Positions 8,514 to 28,669 are shown, counted from the stretch's first letter. The stretch: 64,000 nt of DNA from Gemmobacter caeni (GCF_003054195.1 NZ_QBKP01000004.1:45350-109349); one strand, 5' to 3'. Notes: a model not told the origin generated them from the letters alone. Program-made: numbers and translations.

Positions 8514-9029
8514 GTGGATAGAGCCCAGAAAGAGAAAGTGGTCGAGGAACTCGGCCAGATCTTCGAAAGCTCTGGCGTGGTTGTGGTTGCACACTACGCG
8601 GGTATCACGGTTGCAGAGATGCAGGACCTGCGGGCGCAAATGCGCGCCGTCGGCGGTTCCGTTCGCGTTGCCAAGAACAAGCTCGCCAAGATCGCCCTTG
8701 AAGGGAAACCCGCTGCGAAGATGGGTGACCTGCTCACGGGCATGACCGTGATGTCCTTCTCGGAAGACCCCGTCGCTGCGGCGAAGGTCTGCGAGGCTTA
8801 CGCCAAGAAGAACGACAAGTTCGTGCTTCTGGGCGGTGCCATGGGCGACACGGTTCTGGACCAGGCCGGTGTGAAAGCCGTGGCCGCCCTGCCGTCGCGC
8901 GAAGAGCTCATTGCTCAGATCGTGTCGATGATCGGTGCGCCCGCGTCCAGCATCGCCGGGGCCATTGGCGCGCCTGCTTCGAACATCGCTGGCATCCTTT
9001 CGACCATCGAGGACAAGGCTGCGGCCTGA
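8514..9029 (+). CDS. rplJ: 50S ribosomal protein L10
   Basis: L10 (171 residues) is the base of the stalk; its N-terminal domain binds 23S rRNA and its C-terminal helix carries L7/L12 dimers. The N-terminal region has the family pattern [20 protein letters not shown] and the later [11 protein letters not shown] strand. The C-terminus is the repetitive Ala/Gly/Ile-rich helix ([23 protein letters not shown]) that binds L12 dimers. The start is GTG 8514, seven bases after GGAG at 8503-8506. The gene follows a structured leader that probably mediates autoregulation and is followed by rplL. Confidence 0.96.
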   Translation: MDRAQKEKVVEELGQIFESSGVVVVAHYAGITVAEMQDLRAQMRAVGGSVRVAKNKLAKIALEGKPAAKMGDLLTGMTVMSFSEDPVAAAKVCEAYAKKNDKFVLLGGAMGDTVLDQAGVKAVAALPSREELIAQIVSMIGAPASSIAGAIGAPASNIAGILSTIEDKAAA

Positions 9030-9097
9030 CCTTGGGATATTCGCGTGGGTTGCCCAATCCCGTTGGAACCCCCATCTTAACTGAACGGAACTGAAAA

Positions 9098-9475
9098 ATG
9101 GCTGATCTTAAAGCTCTCGCCGAACAAATCGTCGGTCTGACCCTCCTGCAAGCCCAGGAACTGAAGAACATCCTGAAGGATGAGTATGGCATCGAGCCGG
9201 CTGCTGGCGGCGCGGTGATGGTTGCTGGCCCGGCTGCTGGTGCGGCTGCTCCGGCTGAAGAAGAAAAGACCGAGTTCGACGTCGTTCTGACCGACGCCGG
9301 CGCCAACAAGATCAACGTGATCAAGGAAGTGCGCGCGATCACCGGTCTTGGCCTGAAAGAAGCCAAGGACCTGGTGGAAGCCGGCGGCAAAGTGAAAGAA
9401 GGCGTTGCCAAGGCTGATGCCGAAGCGATGAAGAAGAAGCTCGAAGAGGCTGGCGCCAAGGTCGAGCTGAAGTAA
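9098..9475 (+). CDS. rplL: 50S ribosomal protein L7/L12
   Basis: L7/L12 (125 residues) forms the flexible stalk that recruits translation GTPases. The N-terminal dimerisation helix (about 1-32), an Ala/Pro-rich hinge (about 38-55) and the C-terminal factor-binding domain with the [19 protein letters not shown] helix pair (about 72-92) are all visible. It sits 68 bases after rplJ. The same transcript probably continues to rpoB through a gap that contains a hairpin. Confidence 0.97.
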   Translation: MADLKALAEQIVGLTLLQAQELKNILKDEYGIEPAAGGAVMVAGPAAGAAAPAEEEKTEFDVVLTDAGANKINVIKEVRAITGLGLKEAKDLVEAGGKVKEGVAKADAEAMKKKLEEAGAKVELK

Positions 9476-9514
9476 TCCTTCCGGTGCCCTGGCACTGAAA
9501 GGTCTACGGATCGG

Positions 9515-9543
9515 GCTGGGTCTGACCATGCGTCAGGCCCAGC
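9515..9543 (+). other. Stem-loop in the rplL-rpoB gap
   Basis: GCTGGGTCTGAC pairs with GTCAGGCCCAGC (12 pairs, one G-U) around CATGC. It lacks a T-run, so it is more like an RNA-processing site or partial attenuator, as known between rplL and rpoB in Escherichia coli, than a full terminator. The comparison is by position, not sequence identity. Confidence 0.5.
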
Positions 9544-9724
9544 TTGAGCCGTCTCAAGGGACCCCGGCTCGGAAGGTGCTGTGCGCAGCTTCTTCCCAGG
9601 CGTGGTTCGAGGTTCGGGAGCGGCCCGTCGGGAAGGGCCGCATGAATGGAACCTGCCCCCTGATCGCAATCGGCACGCGCCTGAGCCCCGACAGGCCGCG
9701 CGTCGGCGAAACAGAAAGGTGACG

Positions 9725-13864
<4,140 letters not shown>

Positions 13865-13910
13865 GGGCGGTCGCGCCCTCCTCACCCATCCCTCTTTTTA
13901 AGGACGCAAG

Positions 13911-18152
<4,242 letters not shown>

Positions 18153-18182
18153 TCGCTGCCTGCAAGGGCATTGAAACCTGGG

Positions 18183-18216
18183 AAACCCCCGCGCCTGTCG
18201 CGGGGGTTTTCGTTTT
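18183..18216 (+). terminator. Intrinsic terminator after rpoC
   Basis: An 11-bp perfect stem (AAACCCCCGCG with CGCGGGGGTTT) around CCTGT, followed by TCGTTTT. It ends the rpoBC transcript. Confidence 0.92.
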
Positions 18217-18243
18217 GACAGCAGGCTCTGGCCCGGCCATGCT
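18215..18243 (+). promoter_or_regulatory. Probable promoter of the glycosyltransferase gene
   Basis: A perfect TTGACA at 18215-18220 lies 17 bases before CATGCT (18238-18243), 25 bases before the GTG start. The -35 box overlaps the T-run of the rpoC terminator. Confidence 0.5.
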
Positions 18244-18267
18244 GGTGCGGATCATCAGGGGGATGCG

Positions 18268-19074
18268 GTGAAGATCCGAAACCAGATTATCGGGTTGATG
18301 CGGTTTTCTTACCCGTCCAAAGGCGGTTTCGTGAAATCGGGCGATGACCCGGAGGCGCAGGCCAAACGGCTTTACGATCCCGCGCGGCTGGAACGCCGTT
18401 TTGATCTGTTTGAAAAGCTGACGCTGCCGTCGCTGCTGGCGCAATCAGATCAGGATTTCCGCATGGTATTCCTGATCGGGCGTGATCTGCCGGATGTCTG
18501 GCGCGACCGGCTGTCGGATGCCGTGGCACCGTTGGCGGGTGCGCGGCTGGTGTCGCTGGTATCCCTGCCGCACTACCTTGCGGTGCGGCGTGCCTATGCC
18601 ATGGCTGAGAAGGATACAGCGACTCATATCACCGGCTTCCGTCTGGATGATGATGACGCGCTGGACATTCATCATGTCGCGCGGATGCGGGCCACGGTTG
18701 AGGCACTGCTGCCGGTCGCGGGGCCGGAACTGCCCTTGGTGACCGGCTGCCATCGCGGATATTTTCTGGAGCGCAAACCCGGCGGCAACGAGGTGTTCGA
18801 GGTGGTCGAAAAGGCCCCGATCGGGCTTGGCCTTGCGATGACCACGCCGAAGGGCGTGAGCGAAAACATCTTCCGCCGGAACCACCGTTTCGCGAACCAG
18901 TGGTACAATACCTATACCGATGCCAACCAGCCCGCCTTCATCCGCACCGTCCATTCCGACAATGACAGCGACCCCCATGCCTCTGGCCGGATCGAGAAAT
19001 CGGACTGGTCAGAGGTTGGCCCGGTGATCGAGACGCATTTCCCCTTCAAGGCTGCGATGCTGCGTGGGCTCTGA
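18268..19074 (+). CDS. Putative rhamnosyltransferase-type glycosyltransferase
   Basis: A 268-residue protein resembling the PF11316 putative rhamnosyltransferase family: an N-terminal IGLMRFSYP strand, the LTLPSLLAQSDQDFRMVFLIG segment and a DDDD acidic cluster (in FRLDDDDALD, about residue 130) that fits the GT-A nucleotide-sugar/metal DxD site. No membrane segment or signal peptide, so it probably works at the cytosolic face on a surface polysaccharide or lipid. The start is GTG 18268 after GGGGGA. It lies with a DMT permease between rpoC and rpsL. Sugar and acceptor are unknown. Confidence 0.75.
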   Translation: MKIRNQIIGLMRFSYPSKGGFVKSGDDPEAQAKRLYDPARLERRFDLFEKLTLPSLLAQSDQDFRMVFLIGRDLPDVWRDRLSDAVAPLAGARLVSLVSLPHYLAVRRAYAMAEKDTATHITGFRLDDDDALDIHHVARMRATVEALLPVAGPELPLVTGCHRGYFLERKPGGNEVFEVVEKAPIGLGLAMTTPKGVSENIFRRNHRFANQWYNTYTDANQPAFIRTVHSDNDSDPHASGRIEKSDWSEVGPVIETHFPFKAAMLRGL

Positions 19075-19137
19075 CCCCTCTGGCCCCTGCGCGCCCACAC
19101 TGCTACCGATCCGAAAGGGACTGGGAGAACCGTGGTG

Positions 19138-20010
19138 ATGTCGGACAATATGCGCGGCGTGCTGCTGATGAATGTCGCCATGCTGGCCTTCACACTGAAC
19201 GATACCGCGATGAAGGCGGTGGCAGAGACGCTTCCGCTGTTTCAGGCGATTACCCTGCGCGGCATTCTGACAACGGCGGGTCTGGTTGTTCTTGCCATGG
19301 CGCGCGGGGGGCTGCGGCTTTGGCCCGGGCGGCGCGACGGCAGGATCGTGGCGCTGCGCACGCTGGCCGAGGTTTTTGCAACCCTGACCTTCCTTCTGGC
19401 GCTGACCCATATGCCGCTGGCCAATCTTTCGGCCATCATGCAGTCGCTGCCGCTTGCCGTGACACTGGCAGCGGCGCTGGTACTGCGCGATCCTATCGGC
19501 TGGCGTCGGCTCAGCGCCATCGGCATCGGCTTTCTCGGTGTGCTGCTGATCGTGCGGCCGGGAACTGAGGGGTTCGACCGCTGGGCGCTGCTGGGACTTG
19601 CCTCGGTGGCCTGCGTCGTGGTGCGGGATCTGTCTACCCGCACGCTGGGTGGGGGTGTGCCTTCGGCAACTGTCGCGATCTGGGCCGGGGCAGGGGTCAC
19701 CCTGCTGGGGCTGTCCGGCCTTTCCGTTGAAGGCTGGGCGCCGATGACCCTGCGCGAAGGGCTGATCGTGGTCTTCGCCTCCGCCTGTCTGGTCGTGGGA
19801 TACATGACCGTGGTCATGGTGATGCGGGTCGGGGATATTGGCACCATCGCGCCCTTCCGATATACGGCCTTGCTCTGGGCGATCCTGCTCGGCTATGTCG
19901 TGTTCGGTGCCTTTCCCGACCGGCTGACCGTGCTGGGGGCGGGCATCGTTGTGGCGACCGGCATCTACACATTGCTGCGTGAAGGCAGCCTGCGCCGCCG
20001 CCGCCGCTGA
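19138..20010 (+). CDS. DMT-superfamily (EamA) permease
   Basis: A roughly 290-residue inner-membrane protein with about ten hydrophobic segments arranged as two EamA repeats, the first about residues 5-135 and the second about 145-280. The ALTHMPLANLSAIMQSLPL segment and the closing GAFPDRLTVLGAGIVVATGIY segment are typical of drug/metabolite exporters. Substrate cannot be inferred. GTG codons at 19132 and 19135 and ATG 19138 all follow GGGAG (19123-19127); I use the ATG. It follows the glycosyltransferase by 63 bases and may be co-transcribed. No terminator is visible before the rpsL promoter. Confidence 0.85.
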   Translation: MSDNMRGVLLMNVAMLAFTLNDTAMKAVAETLPLFQAITLRGILTTAGLVVLAMARGGLRLWPGRRDGRIVALRTLAEVFATLTFLLALTHMPLANLSAIMQSLPLAVTLAAALVLRDPIGWRRLSAIGIGFLGVLLIVRPGTEGFDRWALLGLASVACVVVRDLSTRTLGGGVPSATVAIWAGAGVTLLGLSGLSVEGWAPMTLREGLIVVFASACLVVGYMTVVMVMRVGDIGTIAPFRYTALLWAILLGYVVFGAFPDRLTVLGAGIVVATGIYTLLREGSLRRRRR

Positions 20011-20022
20011 ACCCTGCGCCTG

Positions 20023-20051
20023 TTGACATCCCGAGCGACTCCCCCTATACG
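20023..20051 (+). promoter_or_regulatory. Strong promoter of the rpsL-rpsG-fusA-tuf operon
   Basis: A perfect TTGACA at 20023-20028 and TATACG at 20046-20051, 17 bases apart, in a CCCCCTATACGCC context. The same TATACGCC context recurs in the rplO promoter. It leaves a leader of about 220 bases before rpsL. Confidence 0.8.
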
Positions 20052-20279
20052 CCGCTCACCCCGACCTGTGCCCTGCGCAGGGCGGGGTATCAGAATGGAT
20101 GTGGTCACGATCCGGGCCCACAGCCCCGATCCTCTGAAATTCCACCGCGTCGGCCCCGCGCTGGGGCCGGATGCGGTTTTCGTGTTTTGCGGACGCGCAG
20201 GGCACATGTCGAAGAAATGCCCCCGGAAACGCCTCTGACGAGCGGTGATTGAACGGGTTGCAAGATAGAGGCTAGTTTA
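20052..20279 (+). other. rpsL mRNA leader region
   Basis: A long untranslated leader. CCCC at 20059-20062 can pair with GGGG at 20084-20087, enclosing a perfect GCCCT/AGGGC hairpin (20070-20083). A 47-codon reading frame at 20095-20238 (ATG, no good ribosome-binding site) encodes a C-x4-H-x4-C pattern near its end; I do not call it a gene. Autoregulation by S7 or S12 is possible but not shown. Confidence 0.45.
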
Positions 20280-20651
20280 ATGCCGACGATCCAACAGCTG
20301 ATCCGCAAGCCGCGGGAAGCGAAAGTGAAAAGGTCCAAGTCGCAGCACTTGGAATCCTGCCCGCAGAAGCGCGGCGTGTGCACCCGCGTGTACACCACGA
20401 CCCCGAAGAAGCCGAACTCCGCTATGCGTAAGGTTGCCAAGGTGCGCCTGACCAATGGCTTCGAGGTCATCAGCTACATTCCCGGCGAAAAGCACAACCT
20501 GCAGGAACACTCGGTGGTGCTGATCCGCGGCGGCCGGGTAAAAGACCTTCCCGGTGTGCGTTACCACATCCTGCGTGGCGTCCTGGATACCCAGGGTGTC
20601 AAAGACCGTCGTCAGCGTCGTTCGAAATACGGCGCCAAGCGTCCGAAGTGA
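20280..20651 (+). CDS. rpsL: 30S ribosomal protein S12
   Basis: S12 (123 residues) lines the decoding centre and controls accuracy. The [18 protein letters not shown] stretch and the [13 protein letters not shown] stretch carry the lysines equivalent to K43 and K88 in their wild-type form, so no streptomycin-resistance change is seen. It begins the str operon directly after the strong promoter and leader. An AGAGGC element eight bases before the ATG acts as ribosome-binding site. rpsG follows after 11 bases. Confidence 0.98.
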   Translation: MPTIQQLIRKPREAKVKRSKSQHLESCPQKRGVCTRVYTTTPKKPNSAMRKVAKVRLTNGFEVISYIPGEKHNLQEHSVVLIRGGRVKDLPGVRYHILRGVLDTQGVKDRRQRRSKYGAKRPK

Positions 20652-20662
20652 GGAACTGAGAG

Positions 20663-21133
20663 ATGTCCCGTCGTCACGCCGCCGAAAAGCGCGAGATCCT
20701 GCCCGACGCCAAATATGGCGATCGCGTGCTGAGCAAATTCATGAACAACCTGATGATCGACGGCAAGAAGTCCGTCGCCGAGTCGATCGTCTATGGCGCT
20801 CTGGAGCGCATGGAAAAGCGCCTGAAGCGCGAGCCGGTTCAGGCGTTCCATGAAGCCCTGGACAACGTCAAGCCGGCCGTCGAGGTCCGCAGCCGCCGTG
20901 TGGGCGGTGCGACCTATCAGGTTCCGGTCGAAGTGCGCACCGAGCGCCGTGAAGCCCTGGCGATCCGCTGGGTCATCACCGCTGCCCGCAAGCGCAACGA
21001 GAATACCATGGAAGAACGTCTGGCCGCCGAACTGGCTGACGCGGTGAACAACCGCGGCACCGCTGTGAAGAAGCGTGAAGACACCCACAAGATGGCCGAC
21101 GCGAACAAAGCGTTCAGCCATTACCGCTGGTAA
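20663..21133 (+). CDS. rpsG: 30S ribosomal protein S7
   Basis: S7 (156 residues) starts assembly of the 30S head by binding 16S rRNA and contacts E-site tRNA. The N-terminal [20 protein letters not shown] and the helix-rich core with [11 protein letters not shown] (about residues 75-85) are typical; the C-terminus ends FSHYRW as in most bacteria. In Escherichia coli S7 represses its own operon through the rpsL-rpsG gap; that gap is only 11 bases here, so the same mechanism would need other sequences. Confidence 0.98.
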   Translation: MSRRHAAEKREILPDAKYGDRVLSKFMNNLMIDGKKSVAESIVYGALERMEKRLKREPVQAFHEALDNVKPAVEVRSRRVGGATYQVPVEVRTERREALAIRWVITAARKRNENTMEERLAAELADAVNNRGTAVKKREDTHKMADANKAFSHYRW

Positions 21134-21145
21134 GGGGACGCCATC

Positions 21146-23263
<2,118 letters not shown>

Positions 23264-23271
23264 TCCGGTGT

Positions 23272-23321
23272 GGCGGGGGCAACCCCGCCCTACCAGCCCG
23301 TAGGGTGCGCATCCGCGCACC
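23272..23321 (+). repeat. Paired palindromic hairpins in the fusA-tuf gap
   Basis: GGCGGGG/CCCCGCC with a GCAA tetraloop (23272-23289) is followed by GGTGCGC/GCGCACC with loop ATCC (23304-23321). Both stems are perfect. The GTAGGGTGCGC segment resembles short intergenic palindromes that I recall as common in Rhodobacteraceae genomes, so this may be a dispersed REP-like unit. Copy number was not tested. Confidence 0.5.
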
Positions 23322-23351
23322 GCATCGCAACGAATTGAGGAGTTTGCCCCC

Positions 23352-24527
<1,176 letters not shown>

Positions 24528-24594
24528 TGATCCAAAGACGCGCCATAAAAGGCGTGTCGAAGATCATCGGGTAATCTCGCAGATCATCTGATTG

Positions 24595-24623
24595 AAAGGC
24601 CGCCCCTCGGGGCGGCCTTTTCA
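24595..24623 (+). terminator. Intrinsic terminator after tuf copy 2
   Basis: AAAGGCCGCCCC pairs with GGGGCGGCCTTT around a three-base loop and is followed by TCAATT. It ends the str operon. Confidence 0.88.
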
Positions 24624-24705
24624 ATTGCCGCCCGTGGCCGCGGTTATGACACACTCCCGCCGTCAGGATCGGGCAGAGCTTTCCCAAACATTCGGGAAAA
24701 AGTGC

Positions 24706-25218
24706 ATGCGTCTTGTATTTATGGTTATTAACGCCCTGAAATATTCGCTGCTGGGCGCGGCGATGTGTTTCATGGGGTATCTCTTTTCATGGAACGGGCT
24801 GGTTTTCCTGTTCCAGTCCGATCCGGTGCAGCTGGTGGTGGTGGATTTTCAGTCCCGCAAGGTTCCGTCGGGTACGGAGCCGGATGCGCGTTTCGAATAC
24901 CGCCCCGTCTTTGCGCTGGCGGGGGCGACCCCGCCGCGGGCGGAATATGCGCAGGCCTATTGGCAGTCGCACAAGATCCATCTGATCGGGGAGGTTGTCC
25001 CGGGACGATACAGGCCGGAAACCGGCGAGATGCGCAGCGACAAGGCCGGTGGCAAATGGCTGTGGGGCGGGGTGATGGTGTTCGTGGTCGGGCTGCTGGT
25101 CATGATTCAGGCGGTGTTCATTCTGGCCGGGGTGCCGGACCGGCAGATGCCGTTCCGGCTTGGCCTTGGGCGCCGTGGCTTCAGGATGGACATCTTCGGT
25201 TTTCCGGGTGATCCGTAG
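24706..25218 (+). CDS. Small inner-membrane protein, DUF3592-like
   Basis: A protein of about 170 residues with two membrane segments (about 8-33 and 120-145) that flank an external domain with [10 protein letters not shown] (near residue 66), a layout reminiscent of DUF3592 proteins; I am not certain of the family. No catalytic motif is seen. The start is uncertain: ATG 24706 gives [14 protein letters not shown], and ATG 24646 or 24721 are alternatives. It lies alone between the str-operon terminator and rpsJ, and so breaks the usual tuf-rpsJ adjacency. Function unknown. Confidence 0.6.
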   Translation: MRLVFMVINALKYSLLGAAMCFMGYLFSWNGLVFLFQSDPVQLVVVDFQSRKVPSGTEPDARFEYRPVFALAGATPPRAEYAQAYWQSHKIHLIGEVVPGRYRPETGEMRSDKAGGKWLWGGVMVFVVGLLVMIQAVFILAGVPDRQMPFRLGLGRRGFRMDIFGFPGDP

Positions 25219-25244
25219 CCGGACGGCCACCGAATTTGGCAGCG

Positions 25245-25271
25245 TGGACGATTCCACCCTTGCTTTATAGT
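25245..25271 (+). promoter_or_regulatory. Possible promoter of the S10 operon
   Basis: TATAGT at 25266-25271 is a good -10 candidate; TGGACG at 25245-25250, 15 bases upstream, is a weak -35. The region lies about 150 bases before rpsJ and just upstream of the leader hairpin, where an S10 promoter is expected. Confidence 0.35.
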
Positions 25272-25301
25272 CGCAGGCGGTCTAAACGCGCCCTCGATGT
25301 G

Positions 25302-25335
25302 AACGGGTCGGTCCCTTGGGGCCGACTCGTTTCTT
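25302..25335 (+). promoter_or_regulatory. S10 leader hairpin (attenuator-like)
   Basis: AACGGGTCGGTCCC can pair with GGGGCCGACTCGTT (14 pairs, two G-U) around a minimal loop, followed by TCTTTC. It has terminator shape and lies 87 bases before rpsJ. In Escherichia coli L4 controls S10 transcription through a leader attenuator; a similar role here is inference. Confidence 0.55.
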
Positions 25336-25421
25336 TCATCCCTGTGCAAGAAACCTACGGAAGAGGGGTTTGGGGGCGGTGCGCCGGCCCGAGACTTCCC
25401 GCCGAGCCCAAGGGGCACCAT

Positions 25422-25727
25422 ATGAGCCAGACTATCCGTATCAGGCTGAAAGCCTTCGATTACCGTGTGCTGGATGCCAGCACCCAGGAAATCGTCAACA
25501 CGGCCAAGCGGACCGGCGCGCAAGTGCGCGGCCCGATCCCGCTGCCGAACAAGATCGAGAAATTCACGGTTCTCCGTGGTCCGCACATCGACAAGAAGTC
25601 GCGCGACCAGTGGGAAATCCGCACGCACAAGCGTCTTCTCGACATCGTCGATCCGACCCCCCAGACCGTGGACGCGCTGATGAAGCTCGACCTCGCCGCT
25701 GGCGTGGACGTCGAGATCAAAGTGTAA
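25422..25727 (+). CDS. rpsJ: 30S ribosomal protein S10 (NusE)
   Basis: S10 (101 residues) is a 30S head protein and, as NusE, binds NusB and NusG in antitermination complexes. The sequence [17 protein letters not shown] opens the family domain and the [20 protein letters not shown] loop is at about 35-54. The frame is open to 25236, but ATG 25422 is the family start. It is first in the S10 operon; rplC follows after 15 bases. Confidence 0.97.
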   Translation: MSQTIRIRLKAFDYRVLDASTQEIVNTAKRTGAQVRGPIPLPNKIEKFTVLRGPHIDKKSRDQWEIRTHKRLLDIVDPTPQTVDALMKLDLAAGVDVEIKV

Positions 25728-25742
25728 GGGGAGGCGAAGCAG

Positions 25743-26459
25743 ATGCGTTCTGGTGTTATCGCCAAGAAGCTGGGCATGACCCGGCTGTTCCTCGAAGACG
25801 GCAAGCAGGTTCCTGTGACCGTTCTTCAACTCGACGCCCTGCAAGTGGTCGCACAGCGTACCGCTGACAAGGATGGCTATACCGCCGTTCAGCTGGGTGC
25901 CGGTTCCGCCAAGGCCAAGAACACGACCGCCGCGCAGCGTGGTCACTTCGCGAAAGCGAATGTGGCGCCGAAGCGCAAAGTGGCCGAGTTCCGCGTGTCG
26001 GCCGAAAACCTGATCGATGTGGGCGCGGAAATCACCGCCGACCATTACCTCGCGGGTCAGTTCGTTGACATCGCGGGCACCTCGATCGGTAAAGGCTTTG
26101 CCGGTGCGATGAAGCGTCACAACTTCGGTGGTCTGCGCGCCTCGCACGGTGTGTCGATCTCGCACCGTTCGCACGGTTCGACCGGCCAGTGCCAGGACCC
26201 CGGCAAGGTGTTCAAGGGCAAGAAGATGGCTGGCCATCTGGGTGCCGTGCGTGTGACCACGCAGAACCTGCAAGTCGTGAAGACCGATGCCGACCGTGGC
26301 CTGATCCTGGTGAAGGGCGCCGTGCCCGGTTCCAAGGGTGGCTGGGTCACCATCAAGGATGCGGTGAAGAAAGCGGCTCCGGCCGGTCTGCCGCTGCCGG
26401 CTGCCGTGCGTTCGGCTGCTCCGGCTGCTGAAGCCGCCGTCGAAGGGGGTGAAGCATGA
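25743..26459 (+). CDS. rplC: 50S ribosomal protein L3
   Basis: L3 (238 residues) binds near the 3' end of 23S rRNA and reaches the peptidyl transferase centre with its central loop. The loop segment contains [22 protein letters not shown] (broken here as [10 protein letters not shown] and HGSTGQ), with the Gln that PrmB methylates in other bacteria. A C-terminal Ala/Pro/Glu-rich tail of about 25 residues extends past the conserved fold, as often in alphaproteobacteria. GGGGAGG precedes the start. Its stop overlaps rplD by four bases. Confidence 0.97.
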   Translation: MRSGVIAKKLGMTRLFLEDGKQVPVTVLQLDALQVVAQRTADKDGYTAVQLGAGSAKAKNTTAAQRGHFAKANVAPKRKVAEFRVSAENLIDVGAEITADHYLAGQFVDIAGTSIGKGFAGAMKRHNFGGLRASHGVSISHRSHGSTGQCQDPGKVFKGKKMAGHLGAVRVTTQNLQVVKTDADRGLILVKGAVPGSKGGWVTIKDAVKKAAPAGLPLPAAVRSAAPAAEAAVEGGEA

Positions 26460-27076
26460 AACTTGATGTGATCAAGCTGGACGGCGGCAAGGCCGGTTCC
26501 ATCGATCTGGACGAAGCGCTGTTCGGCCTCGAGCCGCGCGCCGACATCCTGCACCGTGTGGTGCGCTGGCAGCGTGCGAAAGCACAGGCTGGCACGCACT
26601 CGGTTCTGGGCAAGTCGGACGTGTCCTACTCGACCAAGAAGATCTATCGCCAGAAAGGCACCGGCGGCGCCCGCCACGGTTCCAAGAAGGCGCCGATCTT
26701 CCGTCACGGTGGCGTCTACAAGGGCCCGACCCCGCGGTCGCACGCCCATGACCTGCCGAAGAAGTTCCGCGCTCTGGGTCTGCGTCACGCGCTCTCGGCG
26801 AAAGCCAAGGCGGGTGAGCTGATCATCGTCGATACGCTGGCCATGGCGGAAGCCAAGACCGCGCAGCTGGCGAAGGCGGCGAAGGAACTGGGCTGGAAGC
26901 GCGTTCTGATCATCGACGGTGCGGAAGTGAACGAGAACTTCGTCAAGGCCGCCCGCAACATCGAGACCATCGATGTTCTGCCGTCGATGGGTGCCAACGT
27001 CTATGACATCCTGCGCCGTGACCAGCTGGTCATCACCAAGGCCGGGATCGAAGCTCTGGAGGCTCGTCTGAAATGA
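26456..27076 (+). CDS. rplD: 50S ribosomal protein L4
   Basis: L4 (206 residues) lines the peptide exit tunnel with an extended loop that includes [19 protein letters not shown] (about residues 61-79). In gammaproteobacteria L4 also represses its own S10 operon through the leader; whether that holds here is unknown, but a leader hairpin is present before rpsJ. The gene overlaps rplC and rplW by four bases each (ATGA), which points to coupled translation. Confidence 0.97.
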   Translation: MKLDVIKLDGGKAGSIDLDEALFGLEPRADILHRVVRWQRAKAQAGTHSVLGKSDVSYSTKKIYRQKGTGGARHGSKKAPIFRHGGVYKGPTPRSHAHDLPKKFRALGLRHALSAKAKAGELIIVDTLAMAEAKTAQLAKAAKELGWKRVLIIDGAEVNENFVKAARNIETIDVLPSMGANVYDILRRDQLVITKAGIEALEARLK

Positions 27077-27372
27077 CCGCCAAGCCCGAACATTACGACC
27101 TGATCAAGAAGCCGATCATCACCGAGAAAACGACCCTCGCGGCCGAAGTCTCGAATGCGGCGACGTTCCTCGTGTCGATGGATGCGACCAAGCCCCAGAT
27201 CAAGGAAGCCGTTGAGGCCGTCTTTGGTGTGAAGGTGAAGGCCGTGAACACCGTTGTCGCCAAGGGCAAGAACAAGCGCTTCCGCGGCATCGCGGGTGAG
27301 CGCTCGGACAAGAAGAAGGCTTATGTGATCCTCGAAGAGGGGAACACTATCGACGTGGCCTCGGGCCTCTGA
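27073..27372 (+). CDS. rplW: 50S ribosomal protein L23
   Basis: L23 (99 residues) sits at the tunnel exit and docks trigger factor and SRP. The sequence [14 protein letters not shown] at the N-terminus and [19 protein letters not shown] (about residues 54-72) match the family. It overlaps rplD by four bases. Its stop is followed by a GC-rich hairpin and a 172-base gap before rplB, longer than usual for this pair. Confidence 0.97.
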   Translation: MTAKPEHYDLIKKPIITEKTTLAAEVSNAATFLVSMDATKPQIKEAVEAVFGVKVKAVNTVVAKGKNKRFRGIAGERSDKKKAYVILEEGNTIDVASGL

Positions 27373-27392
27373 TAGAAGCCGCTACGAATCGC

Positions 27393-27426
27393 GCGGCCCC
27401 GGGATTTCCGGGGCCGCCGGTCTTTT
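27393..27426 (+). other. Hairpin in the rplW-rplB gap
   Basis: GCGGCCCCGG pairs perfectly with CCGGGGCCGC around GATTT, followed by CGGTCTTTT. It looks like a weak terminator or pause inside the S10 operon. The rest of the gap to rplB shows no clear promoter. Confidence 0.5.
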
Positions 27427-27544
27427 GCGGAATCTGATTTCGCATGTCACCGGGGATCTTCGGAGCCCTTCAACCGCGCGAAAGCGACCTGAAAGCCGCA
27501 AGGACCGAGGGGCGTTATGCGCAAGCTAACGGAAGACAGAAAGC

Positions 27545-28384
27545 ATGGCACTCAAGTCGTATAAACCGACGACGCCTGGCCAGCGTGGGCTGGTTCTGAT
27601 CGACCGTTCGGAGCTGTTCAAAGGCCGTCCGGTCAAAGCCCTCACCGAGGGTCTGACCAAGACGGGTGGCCGTAACAACACCGGACGCGTCACGATGTGG
27701 CACAAGGGTGGTGGCGCGAAGCGTCTCTACCGCGTCGTTGACTTCAAGCGTCGCAAGTTCGACGTTCCGGCGGTCGTCGAGCGGATCGAATACGATCCGA
27801 ACCGCACCGCCTTCATCGCTCTCGTGAAATACAACGATGGCGAACTGGCCTACATCCTCGCTCCGCAGCGTCTGGCCGTGGGTGACACCGTTGTCGCCGG
27901 CGCCAAGACCGACGTGAAGCCGGGCAATGCGATGCCCTTCTCGGGTATGCCGATCGGTACGATCGTCCACAACGTCGAGCTGAAGCCCGGCAAGGGCGGC
28001 CAGCTGGCCCGTGCTGCCGGCACCTATGCCCAGTTCGTCGGTCGTGACGGTGGCTATGCCCAGATCCGGCTGTCCTCGGGCGAGCTGCGCATGGTGCGTC
28101 AGGAATGCATGGCGACCGTCGGTGCCGTGTCGAACCCGGACAACTCGAACCAGAACTTCGGTAAAGCCGGTCGTATGCGCCACAAGGGCGTGCGTCCGAC
28201 CGTCCGCGGCGTCGCGATGAACCCGATCGACCACCCGCACGGCGGTGGTGAAGGCCGGACCTCGGGCGGCCGTCACCCGGTTACTCCGTGGGGCAAGGGC
28301 ACCAAGGGCAACCGCACCCGTTCGAACAAGCAGACCGACAAGTATATCGTCCGGTCGCGCCACGCGAAGAAGAAGGGACGCTAA
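27545..28384 (+). CDS. rplB: 50S ribosomal protein L2
   Basis: L2 (279 residues) is an essential 23S-binding protein near the peptidyl transferase centre and bridges the subunits. The OB-fold and SH3-like domains are followed by the hallmark [20 protein letters not shown] (about residues 225-244), which contains the His equivalent to H229. The C-terminus is basic. It starts after a 172-base gap that holds a hairpin, and rpsS follows after three bases. Confidence 0.98.
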   Translation: MALKSYKPTTPGQRGLVLIDRSELFKGRPVKALTEGLTKTGGRNNTGRVTMWHKGGGAKRLYRVVDFKRRKFDVPAVVERIEYDPNRTAFIALVKYNDGELAYILAPQRLAVGDTVVAGAKTDVKPGNAMPFSGMPIGTIVHNVELKPGKGGQLARAAGTYAQFVGRDGGYAQIRLSSGELRMVRQECMATVGAVSNPDNSNQNFGKAGRMRHKGVRPTVRGVAMNPIDHPHGGGEGRTSGGRHPVTPWGKGTKGNRTRSNKQTDKYIVRSRHAKKKGR

Positions 28385-28387
28385 TCC

Positions 28388-28666
28388 ATGGCACGTTCTA
28401 TCTGGAAAGGCCCCTTCGTCGATGCCTACCTGCTGAAGAAAGCAGAGAAGGCGCGCGAGTCGGGCAAGAACGAAGTGATCAAGATCTGGTCGCGTCGCTC
28501 GACGATCCTGCCGCAATTCGTGGGTCTGACCTTTGCCGTCTACAACGGCAAGAAGCACATCCCCGTCGCGGTGACCGAAGAAATGATCGGCCAGAAGTTC
28601 GGTGAATATTCGCCGACGCGGACCTACTACGGTCACGCGGCCGACAAGAAAGCCAAGAGGAAGTAA
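28388..28666 (+). CDS. rpsS: 30S ribosomal protein S19
   Basis: S19 (92 residues) forms part of the 30S head with S13 and bridges to 50[12 protein letters not shown] opens the protein, [13 protein letters not shown] is at about 34-46 and the GEFSPTRTY-type element is present as GEYSPTRTY near 75-83. Length and motifs are canonical. It lies three bases after rplB and three before rplV. Confidence 0.97.
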   Translation: MARSIWKGPFVDAYLLKKAEKARESGKNEVIKIWSRRSTILPQFVGLTFAVYNGKKHIPVAVTEEMIGQKFGEYSPTRTYYGHAADKKAKRK

Positions 28667-28669
28667 GCC

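Noticed and set aside
20023-20238. A 71-codon frame beginning inside the rpsL promoter
   Set aside because: Its first codons overlap the -35 and -10 boxes, so it cannot be translated from that promoter; only the shorter frame at 20095 is kept as a weak finding.
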